Assembly: GCF_013393905.1 (NCBI RefSeq)
Contig: NZ_CP040272.1
Coordinates: 6,147,501-6,211,500 of the forward strand
Length of the DNA: 64,000 bases
Reading direction: 5' to 3'
Source: Nostoc sp. C052
GTDB taxonomy: Bacteria; Cyanobacteriota; Cyanobacteriia; Cyanobacteriales; Nostocaceae
Part shown: in pieces, positions 9,020-18,047 of the stretch
Position numbering within the stretch: position 1 is the stretch's first letter
Layout of the letters: each line of letters starts with the position of its first letter
Made by a program: the position numbers and the translations under genes
The notes under the pieces: generated by a model
The model's input: only the letters and a program-made list of their open reading frames with translations
What the model was told of the DNA's origin: nothing
Databases searched by the model: none

Positions 9020-11221
9020 TTAAGGCTTATCTGCATTACCTGTAATTTTGACAATTGCATCATCCTCCACACTGCCATAGATAGACTGAAACGCTTGCTT
9101 AAGTTGGTTAACCACAATATCTGCATGACCATCGGTAGCACAGAAAATCAGCGTTTTTTCTGGCAGTGATGGATCGATATGCTGGGCTAAGGCTTCACAG
9201 ACAACTCGGTTAAAATCTTCTGTAATTACTTTGCGGTTAAACTGTTCTACCTCAATTTTTACCTCATCAGGCGCATGAACTAAGTCAAGTTGCCCAGTTT
9301 GGGGATTGAAAAATTCCATCTGCTCACCAGGATTCCAAACCATCCCCTCATCAGATAACTTTGTCCTAATCTTGAAAGGTACTTCATGGTCAATTAACCA
9401 GCCATCTATCACAGCTTCTCGATAACTGTAGATGTAAACAGGTTCACCAAAAATTTGGGTGGTGTGCAGTGCGGGAGTTGCAGTTAAACCAATTTTTACA
9501 GCGTCGAAATACTCCAACACTCGACGGTACTTTGATACATAATCGTTAAAATCCCGAAACTCTAGTTCGCGATCGCTTAATTCTCGATCTAGTAAATAGC
9601 CCCGGTGACACTCATCCACGACAATGCAATCATACTGATCTGGCGTGATTACTGATGCACTATCGGAGGGGTAGAGAACTCGTTTAACCATACCTTGCAC
9701 CGTGGCAATATGCACTTTGGTATCCCGATCGAGTTCAATCTCTTTGAGATCCTTAATCTCGAAGATATCAGCAAAACTTTGTAGGTTCTCCATCCGGGAA
9801 TCTTTAAAAGCATTGGAGGTTTGTTCTCCTAGTGCAGTACGATCGACCAGAAATAATATGCGTCGAAATCGCTTGGTTTTGAGTAACCGATACACTAAAG
9901 CAATACAAGTTTTAGTTTTGCCTGTACCTGTTGCCATTGCTAACAATAATATCCGTTGTTCCCTGGCTAGCGCAGACTCTACTGCTTGGATGGCACGAAT
10001 TTGATAATCACGCAACTCTAGCCCATAATTAAAGCCTTCCTGGGTTAAACGAGTATTTGCCTGGTCAACATCTTGAGCTAAGGCATCTAATAACCCTTGA
10101 GGACTGTGCCATGTGGCAAGGCATACCCGCAGATTAGTTGGACGACGTAAATCACAAAACCAAATCCCACTTTTTGTCTGAAGCTGCTGCAAATATGGTC
10201 TACCGTTGGTAGCAAATACAAACGGCACTTTGTAGTTTTGCCAAGGGCCACCAGCCAAAACTTCCTCACCCAAGACTTGGAAACCTTCACTGTAGCGTTT
10301 GGCTTGGTTCAATGCTCCTTCAGAGACATCTTTACTCTGACGCTTGGCCTCCACTACTCCGACGATCTGCAAGCCACAGAATAAGGCATAGTCAGCTCGT
10401 CCATTAGCGGTGGGATATTCTGCGATCGCTAAATTTCTTCCTTTCTGAGAACGTACACCATTTTGATAAGTCAATTCTTCTGAATCTGCTTCCCATCCAG
10501 CCGCACGTAATTGAATATCAATCAGTCGGCGTGTCTCTCTCTCATCCAGCAGCACTCCACTTTCAGCGACTTGGGCTTGAGTAATTGTCTGCTGAATTGT
10601 TTGCGGTGACTGGTTTTGAGCTTGGGCTTGAATTTCTGCTAAATGTTGTAATACCTCCTGCACTTTGGCTTGGGCTTCCCGTGCCAAATCTTCGGCGGCG
10701 GTGCGTCGTTGTGCTTCAGTTTCCGCAATTACTAAATGCCTTTGCGCTTCTTCTCGCAAACGTGCTAATTCTGCTTTGAGTGTCTCTGTCTCTATTTTTG
10801 GGTCAGGTGGAGGAATAAACGCACCTGGATCAAAATTGCGACCTCCACCAAAAGCGCGATGAAACCAAATCCCTAATGCACGAGCATATTTCAGCCCACT
10901 TAAGGCTGTGCGGTGATTGCCAGAAAGCTCGTGAGTCGCCTGATTACCAATTTTTCGCAACTCATGAAACAGACGATCTACTTCACTTTTGATTAAACCG
11001 CGATCGCGCAACCGATTGAGTAAATTAATCTGCCGTTCATCTGCTACCTCATAAAGTCCAATATTGGCTGCTGCTAATTGCGCCAGCAATTCACCAAACT
11101 GCCGCAACTTAATCAAACAAGTATTGGGGTCGTCGGCAAAATATCGTTCTGCTAAAGCACCCAAGCGCACAAGTTGTTGATCATGGACTGCAAGAAATGA
11201 GAAGTTTAACGACTCTGGCAT
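9020..11221 (-). pseudogene. hsdR: Type I restriction endonuclease subunit HsdR (EcoEI-like), C-terminally truncated
   Basis: The 733-residue frame contains an N-terminal DUF4145-like helical domain (about 5-125), a coiled coil (about 145-205) and the HsdR nuclease domain with ADYALFCG...VVEAKR (EAKR at 291-294). Helicase domain 1 has Walker A ATGTGKT (430-436), DECHR (536-540) and GLTATPA. The second RecA domain begins (KTLIFCATDGHADIV), then the frame stops after TGNADKP, before helicase motifs V and VI and the EcoEI-type C-terminal domain. About one third of the protein is missing, so DNA translocation should be lost. Just downstream are a toxin scrap and the IS630 element. ATG 11221 gives a normal N-terminus. 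Whether the fragment is expressed is unknown. Confidence 0.88.
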
Positions 11222-11313
11222 ATCGGCTTATAGAAAAGCACCCTAATTTTTGTGTTTAGAGTTACTTAAAAAATCTCAGTAATTCTAATCCGGTCTTATC
11301 AACTAAGTTATAA

Positions 11314-11422
11314 CCCAATACAGTTCAGTTAAGCATTTGTCTCTTCTCTCAGTGCCCTCTGCGTCTACGTTAAAAAAATTGACTTTGACAAAGGGTTTTA
11401 GTCTTAACCCAAGCGTATTGGG
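11314..11422. mobile_element. MITE, CAATAC family copy A
   Basis: An inverted repeat opens with CCCAATACAGTTCAGTTAAG (11314-11333) and closes with CTTAACCCAAGCGTATTGGG (11403-11422); 16 of 20 positions pair. The interior of about 70 bp has no coding capacity. The ends and size match copies at 32719, 38472 and 56784. No flanking duplication remains, so this is an old copy. Confidence 0.65.
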
Positions 11423-11825
11423 CTTTGGCGTTAAGTTGACGCGAATAGACAGATGTGCCCCCCAACAAAGTATCCACACAATTGAAATCTGAAAAATTTA
11501 TAGAAACACATCTATCCTGTGAGGTATTTTATACAAAAAATAAATAAATATTCACATAGTTATTTAAAGATGATGTAATCTCAGCGTTCAAAATCAAGGC
11601 TGTAAAGCTGAGAACTCAACGCCTTACCGTCTATCGGAGGTAGCAAAAGCAAAGGAGAAATGTCAGGATTAGAGGATGTACCTTTGGGGAATGATGTCAA
11701 GTAGGTGAAATATTTATTAATATTATTAGTAGGAAGTGTAAATTCAGTGACAAGAGTCCGAAAAAATTTCTCATGGCGTTATTTCGCATCAATCACCAGA
11801 TTCTTCACTAACGGAGCAGAAGATT
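11423..11825. other. Intergenic region upstream of a small gene
   Basis: About 400 bp without a gene. It is AT-rich near 11500-11580. I see no convincing promoter, RNA or repeat. Confidence 0.4.
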
Positions 11826-12044
11826 ATGAACGACCAGCAACCATCAGACTCTAAGCAATTCGTCGGGAATCTTAAGAATGGTATTTGGCTGTTTGGCCTA
11901 TCATCCTGGGTATTTGGCATTACCGATCGCAGTATTGCTTCATTTGCAGATGGCTATCTATCTGCTTTGGATTTGACGCAACTATTCACAGCTGCGACGT
12001 TTTTTGTGGCGTGGCTATTTTTAAAACCGACATCCAGAGTTTAA
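11826..12044 (+). CDS. Small membrane protein of unknown function
   Basis: A 72-residue frame with a polar N-terminus (1-17), a moderately hydrophobic segment around 19-32 (IWLFGLSSWVFGIT) and a second one around 50-66 (QLFTAATFFVAWLFL), suggesting one or two membrane passes. A purine-rich GGAG lies about 10 nt before ATG 11826. I do not recognise a family. It is isolated, between the rear of the hsdR remnant and the ftsH terminator region. Support is the ribosome binding site, the hydrophobic pattern and a HIP1-like GCGATCGC-type site inside the frame; it could still be spurious. Confidence 0.5.
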   Translation: MNDQQPSDSKQFVGNLKNGIWLFGLSSWVFGITDRSIASFADGYLSALDLTQLFTAATFFVAWLFLKPTSRV

Positions 12045-12330
12045 ATTAAGCAATTGATTGAGTATCCATTCACTCTTGATGCCAGTCTGATCGAGATGCA
12101 TAAGTTGCCGATTTTGCTTCATCCTACCTCTGCATCCAAGAAAAGTGTAGTTAAATAGCGTCTTTTCGCTTGCAAAGTCAGAGTTATAGCTCCTGTGATT
12201 TTGATGTATCTAGAAAAATTTTTCTAATTTTCTGGAATTGATTACGCTCATGTAGTAGTATCTATCAGATTACCGATTTATACTGAAACTCTATAACGAA
12301 CCTTCGGGGAATATAACCCCATTTCGGATT

Positions 12331-12359
12331 AAAAGCCCAGTCTTCATGGCTGGGCTTTT
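12331..12359 (+). terminator. Hairpin terminator, plus-strand orientation likely
   Basis: AAAAGCCCAG (12331-12340) pairs with CTGGGCTTTT (12350-12359) around a 9-nt loop. The A/T flanks let it work on either strand. Just upstream is a second small hairpin GGGG-AATATAA-CCCC. No recognised plus-strand gene ends here apart from the small gene ending at 12044, so it may close that gene or an unannotated small RNA. Confidence 0.65.
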
Positions 12360-12370
12360 GACAAGTAATT

Positions 12371-12413
12371 AAAAAAATTGGGGTAACTCTGGAAAATCCC
12401 AGAGTTACCCCAA
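12371..12413 (-). terminator. Intrinsic terminator of ftsH
   Basis: A perfect 15-bp inverted repeat: TTGGGGTAACTCTGG (12378-12392) and CCAGAGTTACCCCAA (12399-12413) with a 6-nt loop. On the minus strand the stem is followed directly by a T run (plus-strand A at 12371-12377). It sits about 55 bp after the ftsH stop codon and is a textbook rho-independent terminator. Confidence 0.9.
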
Positions 12414-12466
12414 ATTTTAACAGTGATGAATTAAAAACAGTTTTTAACTCATCACTTCTCATGGAA

Positions 12467-14308
12467 TTAGGCAAAGGCGGCGGTTGTCACGTCGTTATTT
12501 GACAGAATTTCTTGCAATTCTTCAGCGTCTACGGTTTCTTTATCAACCAGCATTTCGGCTATCTGATCCAAAATGTGGCGGTTACGCACCAATACTTCTT
12601 TAGCGCGTGTATAGGCTACATCTACAAGTTTGCGGACTTCTTCATCAATGGCAGCGGCGGTTTCTTCAGAAAAATCGCGCTCTGACATGATATCTCGTCC
12701 GAGGAACATATTACCTTGTTGACGACCAAGGGCAACAGGGCCTAAGCGATCGCTCATCCCAAATCGGGTAATCATCTGACGTGCAACACGGGCTACTTGT
12801 TGTAAATCATTAGAAGCACCAGTTGTAACTTCTTCTTCACCAAAGATTAATTCTTCAGCAATCCGACCACCCAAAGCCACAGCCATCTGATTTTCCAGAT
12901 AAGCGCGGCTGTACAAACCAGTGTCCATCCGGTCTTCGCTAGGGGTAAACCAAGTTAAACCACCTGCGCGACCGCGAGGGATGATACTAATTTTTTGTAC
13001 TGGGTCATAGTCGGGCATTAAAGCACCAACTAAAGCGTGACCAGCTTCATGATATGCCACCAAGGTTTTGCGCTTTTCGCTCATTACCCGGTCTTTCTTC
13101 TCTGGCCCAGCTAATACGCGATCAATTGCATCGTTGATTTCATCCATTGAAATCTCAGTCAAATTCCGGCGTGCTGCCAGAATTGCGGCTTCATTCAACA
13201 GGTTGGATAAATCTGCGCCAGTAAATCCAGGGGTACGACGGGCGATTTTATCCAAGTCCACATCTTTCGCCAAGGTTTTGCCACGGGCGTGAACCTTGAG
13301 AATTTCGCTGCGTCCGGCATAGTCGGGACGGTCTACCACAACTTGACGGTCAAAGCGACCAGGACGCAATAAGGCTGCATCTAGGACATCGGGACGGTTG
13401 GTAGCGGCAATAATGATGATGCCAGTGTTGCCTTCAAAACCGTCCATTTCTGTGAGTAACTGATTGAGGGTTTGTTCCCGCTCATCGTTACCACCACCTA
13501 AACCTGCACCCCGTTGACGACCTACGGCGTCAATTTCATCAATGAAGACGATACAAGGAGCATTAGTCTTAGCTTGTTCAAATAAATCGCGGACGCGGGA
13601 TGCACCCACACCGACGAACATTTCCACAAATTCTGAACCAGAGATTGAGAAGAAGGGTACACCTGCTTCGCCAGCTACGGCACGCGCGAGGAGGGTTTTA
13701 CCAGTACCAGGAGGGCCAACTAACAGTACACCTTTAGGAATTTTTGCACCAACGGCGGTAAAGCGATCGGCGTTTTTCAGAAAGTCTACGACTTCGTTTA
13801 ATTCCAACTTGGCTTGGTCAATACCAGCAACATCGCCAAATGTCACCTGAGTTTGTGGTTCCATTTGCACTCTGGCTTTAGATTTACCAAAGTTCATCGC
13901 TTGGCTACCTGGGCCACTTTGAGCGCGACGTAGCAAGAAGAATAAGCCAACCAAAAGTAATACAGGGAAAAATAAGCTGCTCAGTGCCTTAAACCAAAAT
14001 CCTTCGTCGGTTTGAGGCAAAACAGAAATATCAACGCCTTTAGAAGTCAGAGTATTAATCAAGTCTGGATCGTTGACTAAGGTAACAATCCGTTTCGCTG
14101 GGTCATATTTGGGTGTAACCAGTGCTGTGGAGCGATCTGCACTCAAACTGACTTTTTCTACTCTGCCTTGCTGAACTTCTTGAATAAAGCGACTGTATCG
14201 CCATGTCTCTCTGCTTTGGGGTTGTTTGTCAAAAAATGCTGTTCCCAGCGCAATGACGACAATAAACAGCAGCGCGTACAGCCCTGCATTTCTCCATCTT
14301 TTATTCAC
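12467..14308 (-). CDS. ftsH: ATP-dependent zinc metalloprotease FtsH
   Basis: A membrane-bound AAA+ protease that extracts and degrades membrane proteins; in cyanobacteria FtsH complexes turn over damaged photosystem II subunits. The 613-residue length is typical. Membrane segments are at about 8-26 and 107-127, with the periplasmic or lumenal domain between them. The AAA domain has Walker A GPPGTGKT at 198-205, Walker B IVFIDEID near 253-260 and the second region of homology near 302-320 (ATNRPDVLD...RPGRFDRQ). The zinc site HEAGH is at 420-424. Cyanobacteria have four FtsH paralogues; I cannot assign which this is. It is monocistronic, with its own strong terminator downstream. Confidence 0.97.
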   Translation of the reverse strand: MNKRWRNAGLYALLFIVVIALGTAFFDKQPQSRETWRYSRFIQEVQQGRVEKVSLSADRSTALVTPKYDPAKRIVTLVNDPDLINTLTSKGVDISVLPQTDEGFWFKALSSLFFPVLLLVGLFFLLRRAQSGPGSQAMNFGKSKARVQMEPQTQVTFGDVAGIDQAKLELNEVVDFLKNADRFTAVGAKIPKGVLLVGPPGTGKTLLARAVAGEAGVPFFSISGSEFVEMFVGVGASRVRDLFEQAKTNAPCIVFIDEIDAVGRQRGAGLGGGNDEREQTLNQLLTEMDGFEGNTGIIIIAATNRPDVLDAALLRPGRFDRQVVVDRPDYAGRSEILKVHARGKTLAKDVDLDKIARRTPGFTGADLSNLLNEAAILAARRNLTEISMDEINDAIDRVLAGPEKKDRVMSEKRKTLVAYHEAGHALVGALMPDYDPVQKISIIPRGRAGGLTWFTPSEDRMDTGLYSRAYLENQMAVALGGRIAEELIFGEEEVTTGASNDLQQVARVARQMITRFGMSDRLGPVALGRQQGNMFLGRDIMSERDFSEETAAAIDEEVRKLVDVAYTRAKEVLVRNRHILDQIAEMLVDKETVDAEELQEILSNNDVTTAAFA

Positions 14309-14447
14309 TAAGGTCTATCCTCCGGTATTTTTCGCGCCTTACCTCTCAGTGGCCGCTTTGCGCGATCGCCTAGCGTCTCTGATTGCAAAGGTGATTATTA
14401 AGAATTATGTTAACTTATCTTAAGATATAACAAATTTGGCGTGACTG

Positions 14448-15242
14448 TCATGCTAAAAAAAGCTCCCTTATTAGCTGAAAACTTTGATGGTGGGGATTAT
14501 ATTGTAGCGACCCTGAAGGCTGATGAACGGTATGAATGGGAATAATTTCTACCACACTATTAGTGTAGGCGATCGCTTCAAATCTCTGGACTAACTCAAC
14601 GCTCCAAGTTTCTTCTCGTATTGGCTGCTGGTGGTTTTGCAACCAGTTTACAAGTTGCGATCGCCCAATTCCTGGCAAAATACCAGCCTTTATTGGCGGC
14701 GTGTACCAACTGCGATCGCACCATCCCCAAAGGTTTCCTGTACTCGTTTCTAGCCAATTTCCTTGAGTATCGATTAATATTGCTTCTTGAGCATCTGAGC
14801 TAGTCTTTGCTAACCAAGCGCTCAAATAATTTCCAGTTTTATGAGAGGGGAGAGAGCGAGAAAACTCTGAACTGGCAACAGCGCATAAAATACCATTCTT
14901 TTGTTTTTTTGTCAAATCTGACGGTAATAATCTGCCAGTTATCCACTCTCGTCCATCGGGAAAGAGGGTAATTCTGAGAATGGGGAAGTGCGTGAGGAGA
15001 ATTTGAGCGCCTTTGCGTAGACGGTTCCAATCTGGTTGCTGCCAACCAAAAGTTTGTAGTGAGAAGAGTAAGCGATCGCAGTGTGCTTGCCAATTAGTTA
15101 AATTACTATCTAGCGAGTTCTGATAAACCCGCAATGTTGTAAAAACAGTCGCCCCATAAAGTAAACCGGGATCGTTAATGTTTAATTCTAGGGTTTGAGA
15201 GTGAATTAATTTGCCGTCATACCAAAAAATATTATTTGTCAC
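14448..15242 (-). CDS. Aminotransferase class IV, probably aminodeoxychorismate lyase (PabC-like)
   Basis: The 264-residue protein has the fold-type IV PLP pattern: N-terminal FWYDGKLI and DPGLLYGATVFTTLRVY, an Arg-containing HCDRLLFSL, a central HKTGNYLSAWLAK with the probable Schiff-base lysine, and AILIDTQGNWLETSTGNLW with the conserved glutamate and Thr-x-x-Asn-Leu. Members include branched-chain aminotransferase, D-amino acid aminotransferase and 4-amino-4-deoxychorismate lyase (folate pathway). The short length and AILID-x-x-GxxxETSTGNL favour the lyase. The acetyltransferase gene ends only 17 bp upstream on the same strand, so the two are probably co-transcribed. Confidence 0.82.
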   Translation of the reverse strand: MTNNIFWYDGKLIHSQTLELNINDPGLLYGATVFTTLRVYQNSLDSNLTNWQAHCDRLLFSLQTFGWQQPDWNRLRKGAQILLTHFPILRITLFPDGREWITGRLLPSDLTKKQKNGILCAVASSEFSRSLPSHKTGNYLSAWLAKTSSDAQEAILIDTQGNWLETSTGNLWGWCDRSWYTPPIKAGILPGIGRSQLVNWLQNHQQPIREETWSVELVQRFEAIAYTNSVVEIIPIHTVHQPSGSLQYNPHHQSFQLIRELFLA

Positions 15243-15259
15243 AACCAGATTGCTTGTTG

Positions 15260-15682
15260 CTACAACTCCATTGAAAAGTGATGACTTGTAATATTCATAC
15301 GCTGCATGAGATAAAACCTATGAGCTGCAAATCGCTGAACACCAGAATCAAGACTCAGGTGTTTACAGTCATGATTTCTGGCATATTCAATTAGCCACTG
15401 AAATAACTGTTGACCGTAGCTGTGTGACCGTTTCAACTCATCAACAACTAAATCATCAATATATAAAATTTTTCCCGATGATAAACAACTATAAATCCGA
15501 AATCCAGCGACCGCTACAGCTTGATTCTCTGCTTCCAAGAATGCAAGTTTATATCCTTCTTGCATTTGATCTCTAACTTGTTCTACAAGCTTAGTCTGCT
15601 CAAGGTGAGGGCGCAACTGGGAAATCACAGCAAAACACCCTAATATGTGAAAGTCCGATTCCGCCAACTGTATTGATATCAT
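15260..15682 (-). CDS. GNAT family N-acetyltransferase
   Basis: A 140-residue single-domain protein with the GNAT layout. The central strand is AVAVAGFRIYSCL and the next strand is ILYIDDLVVDELKRS, followed by the acetyl-CoA pyrophosphate loop region RSHSYGQQLFQWLIEYAR (R/Q-x-x-G-x-G/A type, here S-Y-G-Q-Q) and CKHLSLDSGVQRFAAHRFYLM. The substrate cannot be told from sequence; small molecules, peptides or antibiotics are all possible. It lies 17 bp upstream of the class IV aminotransferase on the same strand, suggesting a two-gene operon. Its own upstream region carries a degenerate cyanobacterial hairpin repeat (about 15770-15800). Confidence 0.85.
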   Translation of the reverse strand: MISIQLAESDFHILGCFAVISQLRPHLEQTKLVEQVRDQMQEGYKLAFLEAENQAVAVAGFRIYSCLSSGKILYIDDLVVDELKRSHSYGQQLFQWLIEYARNHDCKHLSLDSGVQRFAAHRFYLMQRMNITSHHFSMEL

Positions 15683-15846
15683 TATTATCCTACTAATCTG
15701 AGAAAAATGGAATTGATTACATTATTACTAAATACGCTTCATGTAAGGACTAATGACAACAATTTTGGGGTTTCAAGACGCGAGAAATCGCCGTCTCTAC
15801 AAGTGTTTTGGGCTTGCCTCAGATGTATTAGATTATTACTAATAAT

Positions 15847-16635
15847 TTAATCTTTCGGGGGAAATATAATTTTATTAATACCTTCAGGAGTTGTAATTAC
15901 TTTCCCTCCCAAAGCTTCGATTTCCCTAATTGCACGTTTTCGAGTCCTCTCATCAATTTGATTATTTAAAACTATTGCCCAGGTAGCAATTTGAGCATAT
16001 TTACTGTTAGGATTTCGACTCAAAAATTCAGCAGTTCTTTGAGAAGTATTTGCAATCATCTGACTCTCTGCATCTGAAAACTTGCTTGCCCAGTTTGCCG
16101 CCGTTGCAAAAGATTTTTGGGCAGCTTTAGCATTTCCCAAAAATAATAACTCATCAACTCCTTTATAACGCCACACGTAATAAGACTTGTCAGGAACCGA
16201 AGGAGATAGTGATTTTAAGCCTTTCTCTGATATTGCGATCGCGCGTTCTGGCATGGCAGCATATAATGAAGTACTGACAGAAAGGCTGCGATACGCTTCT
16301 AAAAATCGCGGGTCATGTTTTAGGATGATTTCAAAATATTCTGGACTTAAACTGTAACCTGTTTTATCCCGAACTTGATCATCTCCAAAGTATTGTAAAA
16401 AATTGAGATATACTAAATCTCCAATGAGGTTATCATAACTAAAACTAGGCATTTGTTGGAGAACTTTCAGACGGAGTTTTTCAGATTTTATTTCTTTTTC
16501 TAGAGTTTCTAGAGAGGCAGATTGTTTGTGATTTATTAGTTTTTGCAATTGGGGAAATTGAATCAAGCCAATTCCTAAAATACACGCACAAATTACAAAA
16601 GGTATAGTAATAGATTTACGCGATAACAACAACAT
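15847..16635 (-). CDS. Membrane-anchored TPR-like protein, conserved in cyanobacteria, unknown function
   Basis: The 262-residue protein begins with a basic stretch and one hydrophobic helix (about 9-27, ITIPFVICACILGIGLI), so it is either N-terminally anchored or exported. The rest is mainly helical. Residues about 95-190 resemble degenerate tetratricopeptide repeats (PEYFEIILKHDPRFLEAYRS, ERAIAISEKGLKSLSP, NAKAAQKSFATAANWA). The conserved-looking N-terminal FSYDNLIGDLVYLNFLQYFGDD recalls proteins found next to type IV pilus or exopolysaccharide genes, but I cannot name a family. It stands alone between a short spacer and a MITE. Confidence 0.72.
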   Translation of the reverse strand: MLLLSRKSITIPFVICACILGIGLIQFPQLQKLINHKQSASLETLEKEIKSEKLRLKVLQQMPSFSYDNLIGDLVYLNFLQYFGDDQVRDKTGYSLSPEYFEIILKHDPRFLEAYRSLSVSTSLYAAMPERAIAISEKGLKSLSPSVPDKSYYVWRYKGVDELLFLGNAKAAQKSFATAANWASKFSDAESQMIANTSQRTAEFLSRNPNSKYAQIATWAIVLNNQIDERTRKRAIREIEALGGKVITTPEGINKIIFPPKD

Positions 16636-16675
16636 ATTTTTCTTGTTTTCCCAGGCATAAGCAACTTATTGTATA

Positions 16676-16805
16676 TACAGCAATTCTCGTTCACGTGAGG
16701 TAGACTTGTAGGGGCAATACCCTGCGGGAAGCCGCTCTGCTCTACATGAATTGCCCCTAAACTTGCAATATAATTTTGTACCACATTTGAGTGGGAACCG
16801 CTATA
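16676..16805. mobile_element. MITE-like inverted repeat with TA ends
   Basis: TACAGCAATTCTCGTTCACG at 16676 is mirrored imperfectly by the complement of the right end, TATAGCGGTTCCCACTCAAA (ending 16805), continuing into TGAGGTA/TGTGGTA. An inner inverted pair AGGGGCAAT...ATTGCCCCT lies inside. Size about 130 bp, no coding capacity. TA at both ends suggests an IS630-type origin. Confidence 0.55.
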
Positions 16806-17358
16806 ACATGCTTTATGTAAAATTACTCAGTGATAGAGTAATTAGAATAACATCCACTATCAAACAGATCAAAAAACCTTTAATTAGAAGAGTTTAGTAC
16901 TGATGTAGCGAATAAACAGAGACTTTTTCAAGGTTGTAATGTTTGATCCAAGCTGATACTTTCCTCTTTGGTAACAACTAGAAGTGAACGAGTCTATAGT
17001 AATTCTATTTGATTTACTCTCCATCATAGGCTCAGATCCCTTACTTATTTAAGAATTCAGGGATCTTTTTGTTTGTAACTCCTGCATAGATTGCTAGATA
17101 TTTTCCTAAAGCAAACCTAAAAATAGGTATATCAGCAAGCCCAGTACAAAAGACCAGGTGTTATATTAAAAATTTAACATCTCAGTACATTGCGGTATAA
17201 TTTTTAGCTACTTGCTAGCAGTATATGGAGCAACAAGTTCTGAAAATTTTAAAGTTTCTCTGCTTTTACTTAGTTTTATTAAGTAAAATTGGTAAAATTT
17301 TCAACATCATATAGAATGAGATTTTGTTGAAATTTAAACCTTTTCCCTCTAGAAGATT
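16806..17358. other. Gene-free region with an orphan terminator
   Basis: About 550 bp without a recognisable gene. The only structure is an intrinsic terminator at 17034-17071 in plus orientation. No plus-strand gene ends here, so a small RNA transcribed from about 16850-16950 is possible. The stretch 17100-17358 is AT-rich leader DNA of the next gene. Confidence 0.4.
17034..17071 (+). terminator. Orphan intrinsic terminator
   Basis: AGATCCCT (17034-17041) pairs with AGGGATCT (17059-17066) and is followed by TTTTTGTTTG. There is no annotated plus-strand gene within more than 5 kb upstream, so it may end a small RNA. Confidence 0.65.
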
Positions 17359-17817
17359 ATGGTAAATACTGTAATTACAGAAAACTTGGAAAGTAACGGA
17401 CTAGCTGTTAGTGCAAGAAACAGTGATTTTAAAACAATAGTCACTAATCTTAATGCTGACAAAAAGGGACTGGATGTTGACGAAATTATTAATGCTATCA
17501 AAACAGTAATCGTTGAAGTGATTGATTTAAAAATCACTACTTGGGTTGCAGAATCATCAGAGCAGTCACAAAATGAGATAACATCGGCCAAACCAGGAAA
17601 TCGAATATATACTCGGATTAATCTTGTTAATGGGGATATCGAAAATGAAATTGGGAGTCAATTTACTGATAGTGGCCCCTATAAAGAAATTCGAGAATTT
17701 CATTTAACTCAAGTTAAAGATAGCCGGGAGATTATTCACAAGAATATAGAAAGCGTGGAAAAATTGTATGGATTTTTGATGGAAATAGTTAAATCTCACA
17801 AAAAACCACAACTATAA
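17359..17817 (+). CDS. Unrecognised 152-residue soluble protein (gene 1 of a three-gene group)
   Basis: A soluble, acidic to neutral protein of 152 residues. Residues 1-60 are predicted strand/helix mix with DADKK-like acidic patches and a hydrophobic core LDVDEIINAIKTVIVEVIDLKITTWV; residues 65-110 look beta-rich (GNRIYTRINLVNGDIENEI); the last 40 residues are helical (VKDSREIIHKNIESVEKLYGFLMEIVKS). No family is recognised. AGAAG precedes ATG 17359 by about 5 nt. Its GC content is low, like that of the next two genes. A gap of 230 bp separates it from the next gene, so shared transcription is plausible but unproven. Confidence 0.65.
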   Translation: MVNTVITENLESNGLAVSARNSDFKTIVTNLNADKKGLDVDEIINAIKTVIVEVIDLKITTWVAESSEQSQNEITSAKPGNRIYTRINLVNGDIENEIGSQFTDSGPYKEIREFHLTQVKDSREIIHKNIESVEKLYGFLMEIVKSHKKPQL

Positions 17818-18047
17818 GCATTATTTCTTAACTACTCATTCAAACTAAAGCATCGACAGCATCCTAGTACCGCAAGGCGGAAGTCAAAATTCAAAAGAAT
17901 TGTATTCCAAGGTCTTACGCCATTTGAAATTGTCTGCTTATTTACGCCGTGCTGTACTAGTAACATCTTTAGGTTCATTTGCGTATATCTAGCTATCAAG
18001 ACAAAGCTACAGCCAGATTAGTCAGAACTATAAGAGGATGAAACATT

